Assembly (NCBI GenBank): GCA_025996695.1
Contig: BNTP01000082.1
Location: forward strand, 1 to 9,119
Direction of reading: 5' to 3'
Length of the DNA: 9,119 nt
Source of the DNA: Bacteroidia bacterium
Lineage (GTDB): Bacteria > Bacteroidota > Bacteroidia > Bacteroidales > Azobacteroidaceae
Below the pieces are notes generated by a model, which saw nothing but the letters and a program-made list of their open reading frames with translations, ran no database searches and had not been told where the DNA came from. This document shows, in pieces, positions 1-5,784 of this stretch (positions within the stretch are counted from its first letter, which is position 1; every line of letters starts with the position of its first letter). Both the position numbers and the translations under genes were made by a program.

Positions 1-526
1 CCGCCTTGTCGAACCAACCTCTGACCACAGTGCCTAAATCGACAGAAGCACAATATAAATACACATTTTGGGATATGTAACCCACATTAACGGTTGCCCC
101 TTCGGCGTCATTTTTAGTCAAATCGGCTACAAAAACCAGATTCACAGGCGCGATAGACACAAAATCCTGCTTGCCGGTTTTTGCCCGAAAATCGCCTTTT
201 ACCTTTTGAGTCAGGGTGTTTTCTTTGGCATCATAAACATAAATGCCCGATTTCAACACCACATACAAGATAAATTCTTGCTTGTTATTTGCCGACGGAG
301 CCGTGCGTTTATCGTTGCGATTGAAACCGTAAGCTGCCCATAATAAATCGGATAAAGTCTGTTCATCCAATTCCTTATCGGAAAAATCACGTGTCGTTTG
401 TCGGTCGCTCAACGCTTCCATTAACGGTTTGCCTCCTGTTTTTTGAGGTTGCGGCAAAGCGATGTCCTGTGCTTGACAGGAAAGGGTCAAACTTGCCATA
501 AGTGCAAAAATAAGTAAGTTTTTCAT
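1..526 (-). CDS. Nitroreductase / SagB-type oxidoreductase family protein, exported (partial, C-terminus off left edge)
   Basis: The minus-strand frame starts at ATG 526-524 and stays open to the left edge, giving the first 175 residues. A hydrophobic N-terminus (about residues 3-16) is followed by LSCQAQD, so the protein is exported, either as a lipoprotein (Cys17) or by signal peptidase I. RQTTRDFSDKEL (43-52), LLWAAYGFNR (61-70) and RTAPSANNKQ (74-83) match the FMN-binding start of the nitroreductase superfamily, in particular the SagB/ThcOx-like branch. ISQNVYLYCASVDLGTVVRG (151-170) is the typical second core segment. Family members bind FMN and transfer electrons from NAD(P)H or oxidise peptide rings; the substrate here is unknown. 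The gene diverges from the OmpA/TPR lipoprotein, and a TATCTTTG -7 element lies 33 bases upstream. No peptide-modification partner is visible, so a generic periplasmic nitroreductase-like role is the safer reading. Confidence 0.85.
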   Translation of the reverse strand, partial: MKNLLIFALMASLTLSCQAQDIALPQPQKTGGKPLMEALSDRQTTRDFSDKELDEQTLSDLLWAAYGFNRNDKRTAPSANNKQEFILYVVLKSGIYVYDAKENTLTQKVKGDFRAKTGKQDFVSIAPVNLVFVADLTKNDAEGATVNVGYISQNVYLYCASVDLGTVVRGWFDKA

Positions 527-558
527 GAAATTATTTTTTATAAATGAATTTTTCGCTG

Positions 559-566
559 CAAAGATA
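559..566 (-). promoter_or_regulatory. Bacteroidetes -7 element for the nitroreductase-like gene
   Basis: On the minus strand this reads TATCTTTG, a perfect match to the Bacteroidetes consensus TAnnTTTG, 33 bases upstream of the ATG at 526. Upstream there is only a T-rich stretch in place of a clear TTTG -33 box, so the -33 is weak. Confidence 0.55.
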
Positions 567-595
567 CGGTTTTTTTTAGAAAAAAAGGGTGTTTT

Positions 596-627
596 GTTGG
601 ATATTATGAAATTTTTATCTAACTTTG
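596..627 (+). promoter_or_regulatory. Bacteroidetes promoter (-33 / -7) for the OmpA/TPR lipoprotein
   Basis: TAACTTTG at 620-627 fits TAnnTTTG exactly. GTTG at 596-599 lies 20 bases upstream, the expected -33 spacing. The start codon at 663 follows after about 35 bases. This placement supports 663 over the upstream in-frame ATG at 525, which lies before the promoter. Confidence 0.7.
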
Positions 628-662
628 CCCCAAATTTTCAAATGCATATTAAAATTCATTGT

Positions 663-2357
663 ATGAAAAAACAACTTTCTTTGGTTCTATCATTGGCTGT
701 GATAGTTGCGTTTTGCTTCACGTCTTGTAAAAGCATTCAAAAACCCTTAGCCGCCGATTATATTCAGGCAACCCCGCAACCACTGGAATTGATTGCCGGT
801 CAAGTGCCGGTGACGATTAATGTGACTTTCCCTGCAAATTGGTTCAACAAAAAGGCAACGGTGGTGGCAACTCCCATCTTGCGCTATGAAGACTGGCAAG
901 CAACAGGAACTTCTTATACTTTTCAAGGCGAAAAAGTACTTGGCAACGGTCAAGTTATTTCTCTCAAGCATGGCGGTAATGCGGTGCTGAAAGCATCTTT
1001 CGCGTATGTGCCTGCGATGCAAAAATCAGAATTGTTTCTGGTTTTTCAAGCTAAAATCGGCAACCAACCGATTGATTTGCCTTCAATAAAGATTGCCGAT
1101 GGGATTTTGGAAACTGTAAATTTATTGAATGCGGCAACAGAAGCTCAGTCTATTGCGGCAGACAAATTTCAACACGTGACGAAAGAAGTTTACGATGCCA
1201 ATTTATTGTTTTTGATTCAACAGGCAGAATTGCGTGTGAGTGAATTGAAAAAAGCGGACATTGCGGACTGGAAAAACGCGGTTACAATGGCCGACAGGTC
1301 AAATAAGAATATTGACATCGAAATTTTAACCTACGCCTCTCCGGATGGCGGGTATGAATTGAATGAAAAATTATCGGAGAAACGTGAAGAAAATACAAAA
1401 AAATACCTCGCGGCTGAATTGAAAAAAGAAAATGTGAACACTCCTATCAATACAAAGTATACCGCACAGGATTGGGAGGGTTTCAGACAGTTGGTCGAAA
1501 AATCAAACATCCAGGATAAAAACTTGATTTTGCGCGTGTTGTCGATGTATTCGGATTCCGAACAACGCGAACGTGAAATCAAAAACATTTCTGCGGTGTA
1601 TTCAACTTTGGCTGACGAGATTTTGCCTCAGTTGCGTCGGTCACGCTTAACGGCTAATATCGAAACTACCGGTAAATCAGATGCTGAACTCACCGCTTTG
1701 GCTGCTTCTAACCCCAAAGCATTGACGGTTGAAGAGCTGCTTTATGTGGCAACATTGACTCCGGAAGCCGCACAAAAAGAAACTATATATAATAAGGTAG
1801 TAGACTTGTTCCCTAACGATGCCCGTGGCTACAATAACTTAGGTGTGCAACAATACGCTCAAGGTAAAATTTCGGAAGCAGAAGATTTGTTCAAAAAAGC
1901 AGCAAACATCGATAGTTCTTTGCCGGAAGCAAACTTAAACTTAGGTTTTATGTCTTTAGCAAACGGCGATCGCGCGCAGGCTGAACAATACATTTCCAAA
2001 GCATCGAGTGCACAAGGTTTTAGCAATGCACAAGGTTTATTGTTGGTGATGGACGGCAACTACGCCAAAGCGGCGCAGGCGTTTGGAAACACAGTAAGCA
2101 ACAATGCGGCGTTGTCACAAATCTTGTCAAAAGATTACAGCAAAGCATCCGCCACGTTGAATGCCATTGCTAATCCCAATGCAAAAACGGACTATCTGAA
2201 AGCGATTGTGGGCGCACGCACCAACAATTTGAGCGAAGTGACGACCAATTTGAAAAATGCTATCACGAAAAATCCGGCTTTAGCAGCCAAAGCGTTGAAA
2301 GACGTGGAATTTGCAAAATATTTGAAAAACAGTTCTTTCTTGCAAGCTGTGAGATAA
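663..2357 (+). CDS. Lipoprotein with OmpA-like region and TPR repeats
   Basis: The protein has 564 residues from ATG 663. The open frame extends back to 525, but the lipoprotein signal and the promoter at 596-627 choose 663. MKKQLSL, a hydrophobic stretch and FTSC (19-22) form a signal peptide with lipobox, so Cys22 is probably lipidated. Residues about 60-170 look like beta-rich repeats without a name I recognise. NIDIEILTYASPDGGYELNE (about 213-235), followed by LSEKREENTKKYL, resembles the peptidoglycan-binding OmpA C-terminal motif. A TPR pair follows near 385-450 (YNNLGVQQYAQGKISEAEDL and LNLGFMSLANGDRAQAEQYI), with further degenerate alanine-rich helical repeats to the end. The likely role is an outer-membrane anchored scaffold that contacts peptidoglycan and other proteins; this is inferred from the domains. 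The gene is apparently monocistronic and diverges from the nitroreductase-like gene. Confidence 0.88.
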   Translation: MKKQLSLVLSLAVIVAFCFTSCKSIQKPLAADYIQATPQPLELIAGQVPVTINVTFPANWFNKKATVVATPILRYEDWQATGTSYTFQGEKVLGNGQVISLKHGGNAVLKASFAYVPAMQKSELFLVFQAKIGNQPIDLPSIKIADGILETVNLLNAATEAQSIAADKFQHVTKEVYDANLLFLIQQAELRVSELKKADIADWKNAVTMADRSNKNIDIEILTYASPDGGYELNEKLSEKREENTKKYLAAELKKENVNTPINTKYTAQDWEGFRQLVEKSNIQDKNLILRVLSMYSDSEQREREIKNISAVYSTLADEILPQLRRSRLTANIETTGKSDAELTALAASNPKALTVEELLYVATLTPEAAQKETIYNKVVDLFPNDARGYNNLGVQQYAQGKISEAEDLFKKAANIDSSLPEANLNLGFMSLANGDRAQAEQYISKASSAQGFSNAQGLLLVMDGNYAKAAQAFGNTVSNNAALSQILSKDYSKASATLNAIANPNAKTDYLKAIVGARTNNLSEVTTNLKNAITKNPALAAKALKDVEFAKYLKNSSFLQAVR

Positions 2358-2436
2358 GGCTGTTTCAAAAAAAATGAGACAAATGGTACGCAATGCACAA
2401 ACATTGATCATAACTCCCTCATTATCAGTAGCATAC

Positions 2437-2460
2437 GGGGGGGGGGGGGGTAGATTCCCC
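2437..2460 (+). repeat. Homopolymer run of 14 G followed by a C4 block
   Basis: Fourteen consecutive G (2437-2450) are followed by TAGATT and CCCC (2457-2460). Long G runs are prone to strand slippage, and the C4 block can pair with any register of the G run to form a small hairpin. The run lies 80 bases after the OmpA/TPR stop and 382 bases before the fimbrillin start, outside any real gene. It may also be a sequencing-sensitive site, so its exact length is uncertain. Confidence 0.8.
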
Positions 2461-2566
2461 TGCACGCACCGACCGGCGCGCGAGCATCTTCACGTCCGCA
2501 CGCTTCCGGCGTTAAATCCCGCTTTCACAAACATACCGGCAAGCCGTAATGGGACTTTCGAGTCTT

Positions 2567-2608
2567 GTTGCGGCTTTGTGTGTCCTGTTTCGTTCCGTTG
2601 CGGCTTTG
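2567..2608 (+). repeat. 12-base direct repeat GTTGCGGCTTTG, two copies 30 bases apart
   Basis: GTTGCGGCTTTG occurs at 2567-2578 and again at 2597-2608. The second copy runs into a hairpin, GCGGC-TTT-GCCGC (2600-2612). The first copy is followed by TGTG and cannot form the same hairpin. Confidence 0.7.
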
Positions 2609-2784
2609 CCGCCGTGGGTTCCCCTTGGCTGAAAGCCAATATTTTCATAACCGCAGGTCGTGACCTGCGGAAAGGCGATACCTGCCCACATCTGCCTGTA
2701 AGGCAGGACGGCGTGTTGGCCAACACGCCTTTCTCGCACGAATATCACATCCCCGCATGGTAGGTATGCGACTATTCGCGAATA
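2600..2784. repeat. Chain of six short perfect inverted repeats
   Basis: Six perfect dyads follow each other. They are GCGGC/GCCGC with loop TTT (2600-2612), TTGGCT/AGCCAA with loop GAA (2625-2639), CCGCAGGTC/GACCTGCGG with loop GT (2651-2670), CTGCCT/AGGCAG with loop GTA (2692-2706), the uninterrupted palindrome GGCGTGTTGGCCAACACGCC (2710-2729), and TATTCGCGAATA (2773-2784). The spacing is 12 to 43 bases. None has a following T run, so they are not ordinary terminators. They could fold a leader RNA, bind a dimeric protein, or be the remains of a palindromic mobile repeat. Confidence 0.75.
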
Positions 2785-2831
2785 TCGATTATAAATAAAA
2801 TGAGAATTATAAATTAAAAATTAAAAAAAGC

Positions 2832-4550
2832 ATGAAAGCAAAAAACATTTGTTTTAGCCTGCTCGGCGCGATAGCCTTGAGCAGTTGTGCAACCGATTTG
2901 TATCAATCCAATCCGGTGCAGAGTAGTGGGAGAGAGATTTCCTTCAAGACGTTCGCGGACAAGCAGCTCCGCGCGAGTGTGACCACCGCAGGGTCGATGA
3001 CCTCGTTCACCACCTCGGCATGGAGTCATCCGGCAGGTAGTGCTTATGACGGTTATGTGCTGAACGGCGTGACCGTGACACGCGGCGAAGAGGATGGGGC
3101 AGGTAAAAACAATTGGGACTATTTCCCGAAAGCCAGCTGGCCGGCAAGAGATTCGGTCGATTTCTTCGCTTACTCGCCCGCGTCCAGTGTGAATGTGACG
3201 GTCGGTTTGAAACAGGCGCCTTCGGTCACGCTCCCTCCTGCCACCGGTCCCGAGATTCAATACACCGTGCCCGGATGGGTCGGCGGCAGTCGTCCGATTG
3301 ACCAGCAAGAAGATTTTATGGTGACTAAAAGCGTCGATTTGACTTATAAGCCAAGCGATCCTACGGTGCAATTGAATTTCAAGCACGCGCTGTCGCGGAT
3401 TGTGTTCAAGGCACAAAATCAGAACCAAAACAAGACGTATGTGATTAAAGAATTGGCTTTGAGTAATTTGAAATCGAAAGGAACGCTCAACATGTTGGAT
3501 TCGGTACCGAATGGAACGAATGGCTTTCTGCATACTCCGGGTGAGTACAACGTTTCATGGAAAGCACAACACGATTCGGTGACATACAAAGTGGATCTTG
3601 GAGACACGTATGTGCTTGTGCCTTTCGGCACCGCGAGCACCGCTTATACCGATGTTACCAATGCGAGTAACGGTTTGATGGTGTTGCCGCAAGAAACCGT
3701 GTTGGGAGCCTTCACCGGCAGCACGCCGGAATATGGCACGGTCGCCGAAATAGCCGCCAGTCCGGCGGATGCTACTTATTTGTACGCCACCGTTGCCGAA
3801 GTGGATTACCTCACCAACAAGACGGTGAATACGCGTCAGGTTGTTTTCCGGTTGCATGACCCGGCGAACAAAGCGCAAGGCATCGTGTTTGAAGCCGGTC
3901 GGCAATATACGTTCTTGCTGACGCTGGGCTTGGACGGCGAAGAGATTGTGTTCTCTATTCCGGATGTGACGGCGTTTAAGCCGCTTGCTGATGTAGATTT
4001 GCCGGAACCAACAACTTGGAAATGCGGAGACCCGATATTAGGTTATACGACTGCAAATTACGGTAATTCCGGTTTAACTAATCTTTGCTGGACAACGCAA
4101 AACATTGCCGAAGGCGTCGCGTCATATGATACCTACATAGATATAACGGGGACGATCCTGCCGTCTCCCACGAGAGGAGAGCGTGGTTTCTATTATACGT
4201 ATGCAGAAGGGGACGCCGCGTGTAAAACTCTTGGTCCTGAATGGGCTGTGCCGACCACCACACAGTGGACGGCTTTTGATGGTGCTTTCGATACTCTCCT
4301 GGGGTCCGTCAGTTCGCCTGGAACGACCCTAGAATTACAGTCCGCATGGACCAGCATTACTTCAATCGGGGGACGTTACGACACTACCCCACCCGGCGAC
4401 TGGAGACAGTGGGGTGAATGGGCGCTTTGGCTAAATGCATCGTCTCCACTTGCGTTTCGTTACGATGCCAACACTGCAGCTCACACGATATTATCCGGGA
4501 ATAAATTGTCCGATGGGCTATTACTACGCTGCGTACGATTGATGCCGTAA
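2832..4550 (+). CDS. Fimbrillin-family (Mfa-like) lipoprotein with C-terminal FISUMP-like domain
   Basis: The protein has 572 residues, starting at ATG 2832 in an A-rich context without Shine-Dalgarno. The N-terminus ends in LSSC (16-19), a lipobox, so it is exported and lipidated on Cys19. Residues about 30-390 match the fimbrillin/Mfa-like pattern; FKHALSRIVFKA (from about 183) is the signature of that family, whose members build or cap surface fimbriae in Bacteroidales. From about residue 395 (TWKCGDPILGY) a different domain begins. CKTLGPEWAVPTTTQW (about 462-477) and the closing LLLRCVRLMP resemble the Fibrobacter succinogenes major paralogous (FISUMP) domain, often a C-terminal adhesive module. 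The probable role is a tip or accessory fimbrial adhesin. No other fimbrial subunit gene is adjacent. The N-terminal part is GC-richer than the flanking genes, which suggests transfer. Confidence 0.85.
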   Translation: MKAKNICFSLLGAIALSSCATDLYQSNPVQSSGREISFKTFADKQLRASVTTAGSMTSFTTSAWSHPAGSAYDGYVLNGVTVTRGEEDGAGKNNWDYFPKASWPARDSVDFFAYSPASSVNVTVGLKQAPSVTLPPATGPEIQYTVPGWVGGSRPIDQQEDFMVTKSVDLTYKPSDPTVQLNFKHALSRIVFKAQNQNQNKTYVIKELALSNLKSKGTLNMLDSVPNGTNGFLHTPGEYNVSWKAQHDSVTYKVDLGDTYVLVPFGTASTAYTDVTNASNGLMVLPQETVLGAFTGSTPEYGTVAEIAASPADATYLYATVAEVDYLTNKTVNTRQVVFRLHDPANKAQGIVFEAGRQYTFLLTLGLDGEEIVFSIPDVTAFKPLADVDLPEPTTWKCGDPILGYTTANYGNSGLTNLCWTTQNIAEGVASYDTYIDITGTILPSPTRGERGFYYTYAEGDAACKTLGPEWAVPTTTQWTAFDGAFDTLLGSVSSPGTTLELQSAWTSITSIGGRYDTTPPGDWRQWGEWALWLNASSPLAFRYDANTAAHTILSGNKLSDGLLLRCVRLMP

Positions 4551-4680
4551 TGAATAAAACCGATGTCTGCGTGCTATGGGCCTCTCACGATCCATTTTGC
4601 TGACTTTGTCATTGACCGACACAGCCGTGCAGCTTGATCCTGTGAACGCCGCTTTCCCTCGTGCGACGGTCGATTTTTGA

Positions 4681-4711
4681 CTGACAAACAAGGCGCTGCC
4701 TTGTTTGTCAG
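4681..4711. repeat. Perfect 14-base inverted repeat with 3-base loop
   Basis: CTGACAAACAAGGC (4681-4694), GCT, then the exact reverse complement (4698-4711). No T run follows; GGAGG comes next. It lies 131 bases after the fimbrillin stop. It may stabilise the 3' end of the transcript or be part of a palindromic repeat element. Confidence 0.8.
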
Positions 4712-4735
4712 GAGGTTCACGTCCATAACCGATCG

Positions 4736-4754
4736 GGATTTCCCGACGAAATCC
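4736..4754. repeat. 7-base inverted repeat GGATTTC/GAAATCC
   Basis: GGATTTC (4736-4742) and GAAATCC (4748-4754) flank CCGAC. An alternative shorter stem, CGGGA/TCCCG, overlaps the left arm, so two exclusive foldings are possible. Confidence 0.55.
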
Positions 4755-4792
4755 TATTGAAACAGGAAAAAGCTCGCAGCCAGATAATTGAA

Positions 4793-4834
4793 GCAAAGCA
4801 CTGATTCGCTCGGGAGTCAGTGCTTTGCGTTTTT
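4793..4834 (+). terminator. Intrinsic terminator downstream of the fimbrillin gene
   Basis: GCAAAGCACTGA (4793-4804) and its exact reverse complement (4817-4828) form a 12-base stem with a 12-base loop, followed by G and a run of five T (4830-4834). The T run is only on the plus-strand side, so it should end transcription coming from the fimbrillin gene, 243 bases after its stop. Confidence 0.8.
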
Positions 4835-4836
4835 AT

Positions 4837-4907
4837 TGTTAATCATTAGACAGACTACCAAGCCGCAAAAAGCGCCATAGGGCGTAATGAGCAAACAATG
4901 ATTAACA
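4837..4907. repeat. 11-base inverted repeat TGTTAATCATT enclosing a small inner hairpin
   Basis: TGTTAATCATT (4837-4847) is exactly mirrored by AATGATTAACA (4897-4907), with 49 bases between. CGCC-ATAG-GGCG lies inside (about 4873-4884). The size is that of a small cruciform or a short non-autonomous element. No flanking target duplication is evident to me. Confidence 0.55.
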
Positions 4908-4928
4908 GTTCGAGGCAGTTTCATTGTC

Positions 4929-4949
4929 ATTGCGGGCTTGACCCGCAAT
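4929..4949. repeat. Dispersed-type GC-rich hairpin ATTGCGGG/CCCGCAAT
   Basis: ATTGCGGG (4929-4936), CTTGA and CCCGCAAT (4942-4949) form a perfect 8-base stem. When translated, this kind of sequence gives the peptide CGLDPQS, a known signature of palindromic repeats scattered through many bacterial genomes. It starts 7 bases after the stop of the minus-strand DinD-like gene, so it may protect or end that operon's transcript. No good T run follows on that strand. Confidence 0.65.
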
Positions 4950-4955
4950 CCACAC

Positions 4956-5399
4956 CTAATCTTTTTTGCTCGGCAAAATTCCTGTTTTTGCGTTCAGCGA
5001 AGAAATCGCCGATTTGCCTGTTTTGCTTTCCAATTCCAAACGGGCATTTTTTGCAATTTCACCTCCTTGTTTGGCTACATTTAGGTGTTCGTCGAAAGAA
5101 TCAGGATTGGCTGTTTCCGAGATTTGCTTGGTGGAAAGCTCGGCAAGCATATTCAATACCAATTCGGTGTTTGTCATGTTATCGCGCAGATTTTCTTTTT
5201 TCAAACCGTGACAAATTGTCACGGTTTCATTTCCTTCCACTCTAAGCCGTTGTTTCAACTTTCTCCAATATGCGGAAGGGTCAATACTATCGGTTAATAT
5301 GGACACTACATCCACCACCGAAAAATACCATTCTTCACTCGCTTCGTCCCAAGCGGCACGTACATTCTTTTCTTCAAAGATTTTGATGCTTTCTTTCAT
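4956..5399 (-). pseudogene. Bro-N / DinD-like protein with internal in-frame deletion
   Basis: The intact frame has 147 residues from ATG 5399. Residues 1-66 (IKIFEEKNVRAAWDEASEEW, then FSVVDVVSILTDSIDPSAYW, KLKQRLRVEGNETVTICHGLK) are the Bro-N start of a common Bacteroidales antirepressor/DNA-damage-inducible family. Residues 65-147 (GLKKENLRDNMTNTELVLNM, then IAKNARLELESKTGK) are the C-terminal end of the same family and resemble the tail of E. coli DinD (GLKK...DHMGSTELAANLF). Family members are usually about 270-300 residues, so the middle is missing. The join is at the tripeptide GLK (65-67), which I recall at both places in full-length proteins, consistent with recombination between short repeats. 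An 11-base palindrome (5203-5227) sits at the join. It is the last gene of the deoC operon and its start lies inside the VanZ-like gene's end. It could still make a small protein; function is doubtful. Confidence 0.7.
5203..5227. repeat. 11-base perfect inverted repeat at the deletion join
   Basis: AAACCGTGACA (5203-5213), AAT, TGTCACGGTTT (5217-5227). It encodes ETVTICHGL in the DinD-like gene. Palindromes of this kind promote slipped-strand deletion, which fits the missing middle of that gene. Confidence 0.75.
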
Positions 5400-5784
5400 T
5401 TTTCATTTTTTTATTGATTATTAAACACACGAGCAGACCACAAAAAGCGCCAACGCCATCAAACAAAAAATCCATCCAATCGCCTGTTCGGGAAGCCGTG
5501 AAGGATTGAACAATCTCGATGGAGCCACCGAAAATCAGTGGATAAATCAATGCGCTCCAAAGGATGCGTAGCATGCTGATTCGGCTTTTCAAATGGTTGG
5601 TGCTGTCAAAAAAGGCTACTCCGGATACTGCTAAAAACATGAGTGCATGCACCAATTTGTCTAAATTAGTCATTGGCAAGTCCATTGGCACTTCGGGAAC
5701 GGTGATCAAGCACAGTGCCCATATCACGACAAAGAGTAGAATCGTTGCGGCATATTTCCGCAAAACAGTTGACCTTCGCATCAT
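5374..5784 (-). CDS. VanZ-like membrane protein
   Basis: The protein has 136 residues from ATG 5784. The open frame reaches 5850, but the first ATG that fits overlaps the deoC stop (ATGA), as expected for translational coupling. A second ATG lies directly after it at 5781. Hydrophobic segments at about 11-29, 43-59, 72-88 and 107-123 suggest four membrane helices. The conserved VanZ pattern is visible: LDKLVHALMF (41-50), then IEIVQSFTASRTGDWMDFLF (89-108) with Glu90, Gln93, Arg99, Asp102 and Asp105, followed by DGVGAF. VanZ of Enterococcus gives low teicoplanin resistance; most family members are of unknown cell-envelope role, and resistance should not be assumed. Its last 26 bases overlap the start of the DinD-like gene. 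Confidence 0.85.
   Translation of the reverse strand: MMRRSTVLRKYAATILLFVVIWALCLITVPEVPMDLPMTNLDKLVHALMFLAVSGVAFFDSTNHLKSRISMLRILWSALIYPLIFGGSIEIVQSFTASRTGDWMDFLFDGVGAFCGLLVCLIINKKMKNERKHQNL

Larger units (their letters stand above)
2358..2831. other. Non-coding spacer with G run and palindrome chain before the fimbrillin gene
   Basis: No convincing gene lies in these 474 bases. The open frames on both strands cross the G run or the hairpins and have a composition unlike a protein. The stretch has an AT-rich start, a 14-base G run (2437-2450), a GC-rich middle (about 2457-2760) full of short inverted repeats, and an AT-rich end (2785-2831) leading into the fimbrillin start. I see no TAnnTTTG promoter close to the fimbrillin gene. 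It could be a long structured 5' leader, a dispersed repeat element or a small RNA gene. The translated forms resemble hypothetical proteins often predicted in Bacteroidales genomes, but that is only an impression. Confidence 0.6.
4551..4955. other. Hairpin-rich non-coding spacer after the fimbrillin gene
   Basis: I see no real gene in these 405 bases. The minus-strand open frame across 4524-4796 overlaps the fimbrillin end and perfect hairpins, and is rejected. In order it holds a strong 14-base stem (4681-4711), a 7-base stem (4736-4754), an intrinsic terminator (4793-4834), a nested inverted repeat (4837-4907) and a GC-rich hairpin of a dispersed type (4929-4949). GTGAAC (4642-4647) and GTTCAC (4715-4720) could also pair around the first stem. 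Confidence 0.65.

Noticed and set aside
525..662. Upstream extension of the OmpA/TPR gene to ATG 525
   Set aside because: The extension precedes the promoter at 596-627 and would destroy the lipoprotein signal that starts at 663.
2374..2763. Open frame of 129 codons across the G run and hairpins, and overlapping minus-strand frames
   Set aside because: It is translated from a homopolymer and palindromes, has no recognisable domain and an odd composition. It is better explained as a non-coding element.
2600..2784. CRISPR array
   Set aside because: The palindromes differ from each other in sequence and size, so there is no constant repeat with unique spacers.
2430..2831. Invertible promoter for the fimbrillin gene
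   Set aside because: Such switches are common in Bacteroidales, but I found no promoter between a distant pair of matching inverted repeats here.
2814..3533. Minus-strand 239-codon frame
   Set aside because: It is antisense to the fimbrillin gene, arginine- and histidine-rich, and without a domain: a shadow of a GC-rich coding region.
4524..4796. Minus-strand 90-codon frame after the fimbrillin gene
   Set aside because: It overlaps the fimbrillin 3' end and the perfect 14-base hairpin. There is no start context or domain. The translation resembles spurious hypothetical proteins.
4898..5245. Plus-strand frame with HCHCGLDPQS
   Set aside because: The peptide is the translation of a dispersed palindromic repeat followed by the antisense of the DinD-like gene.
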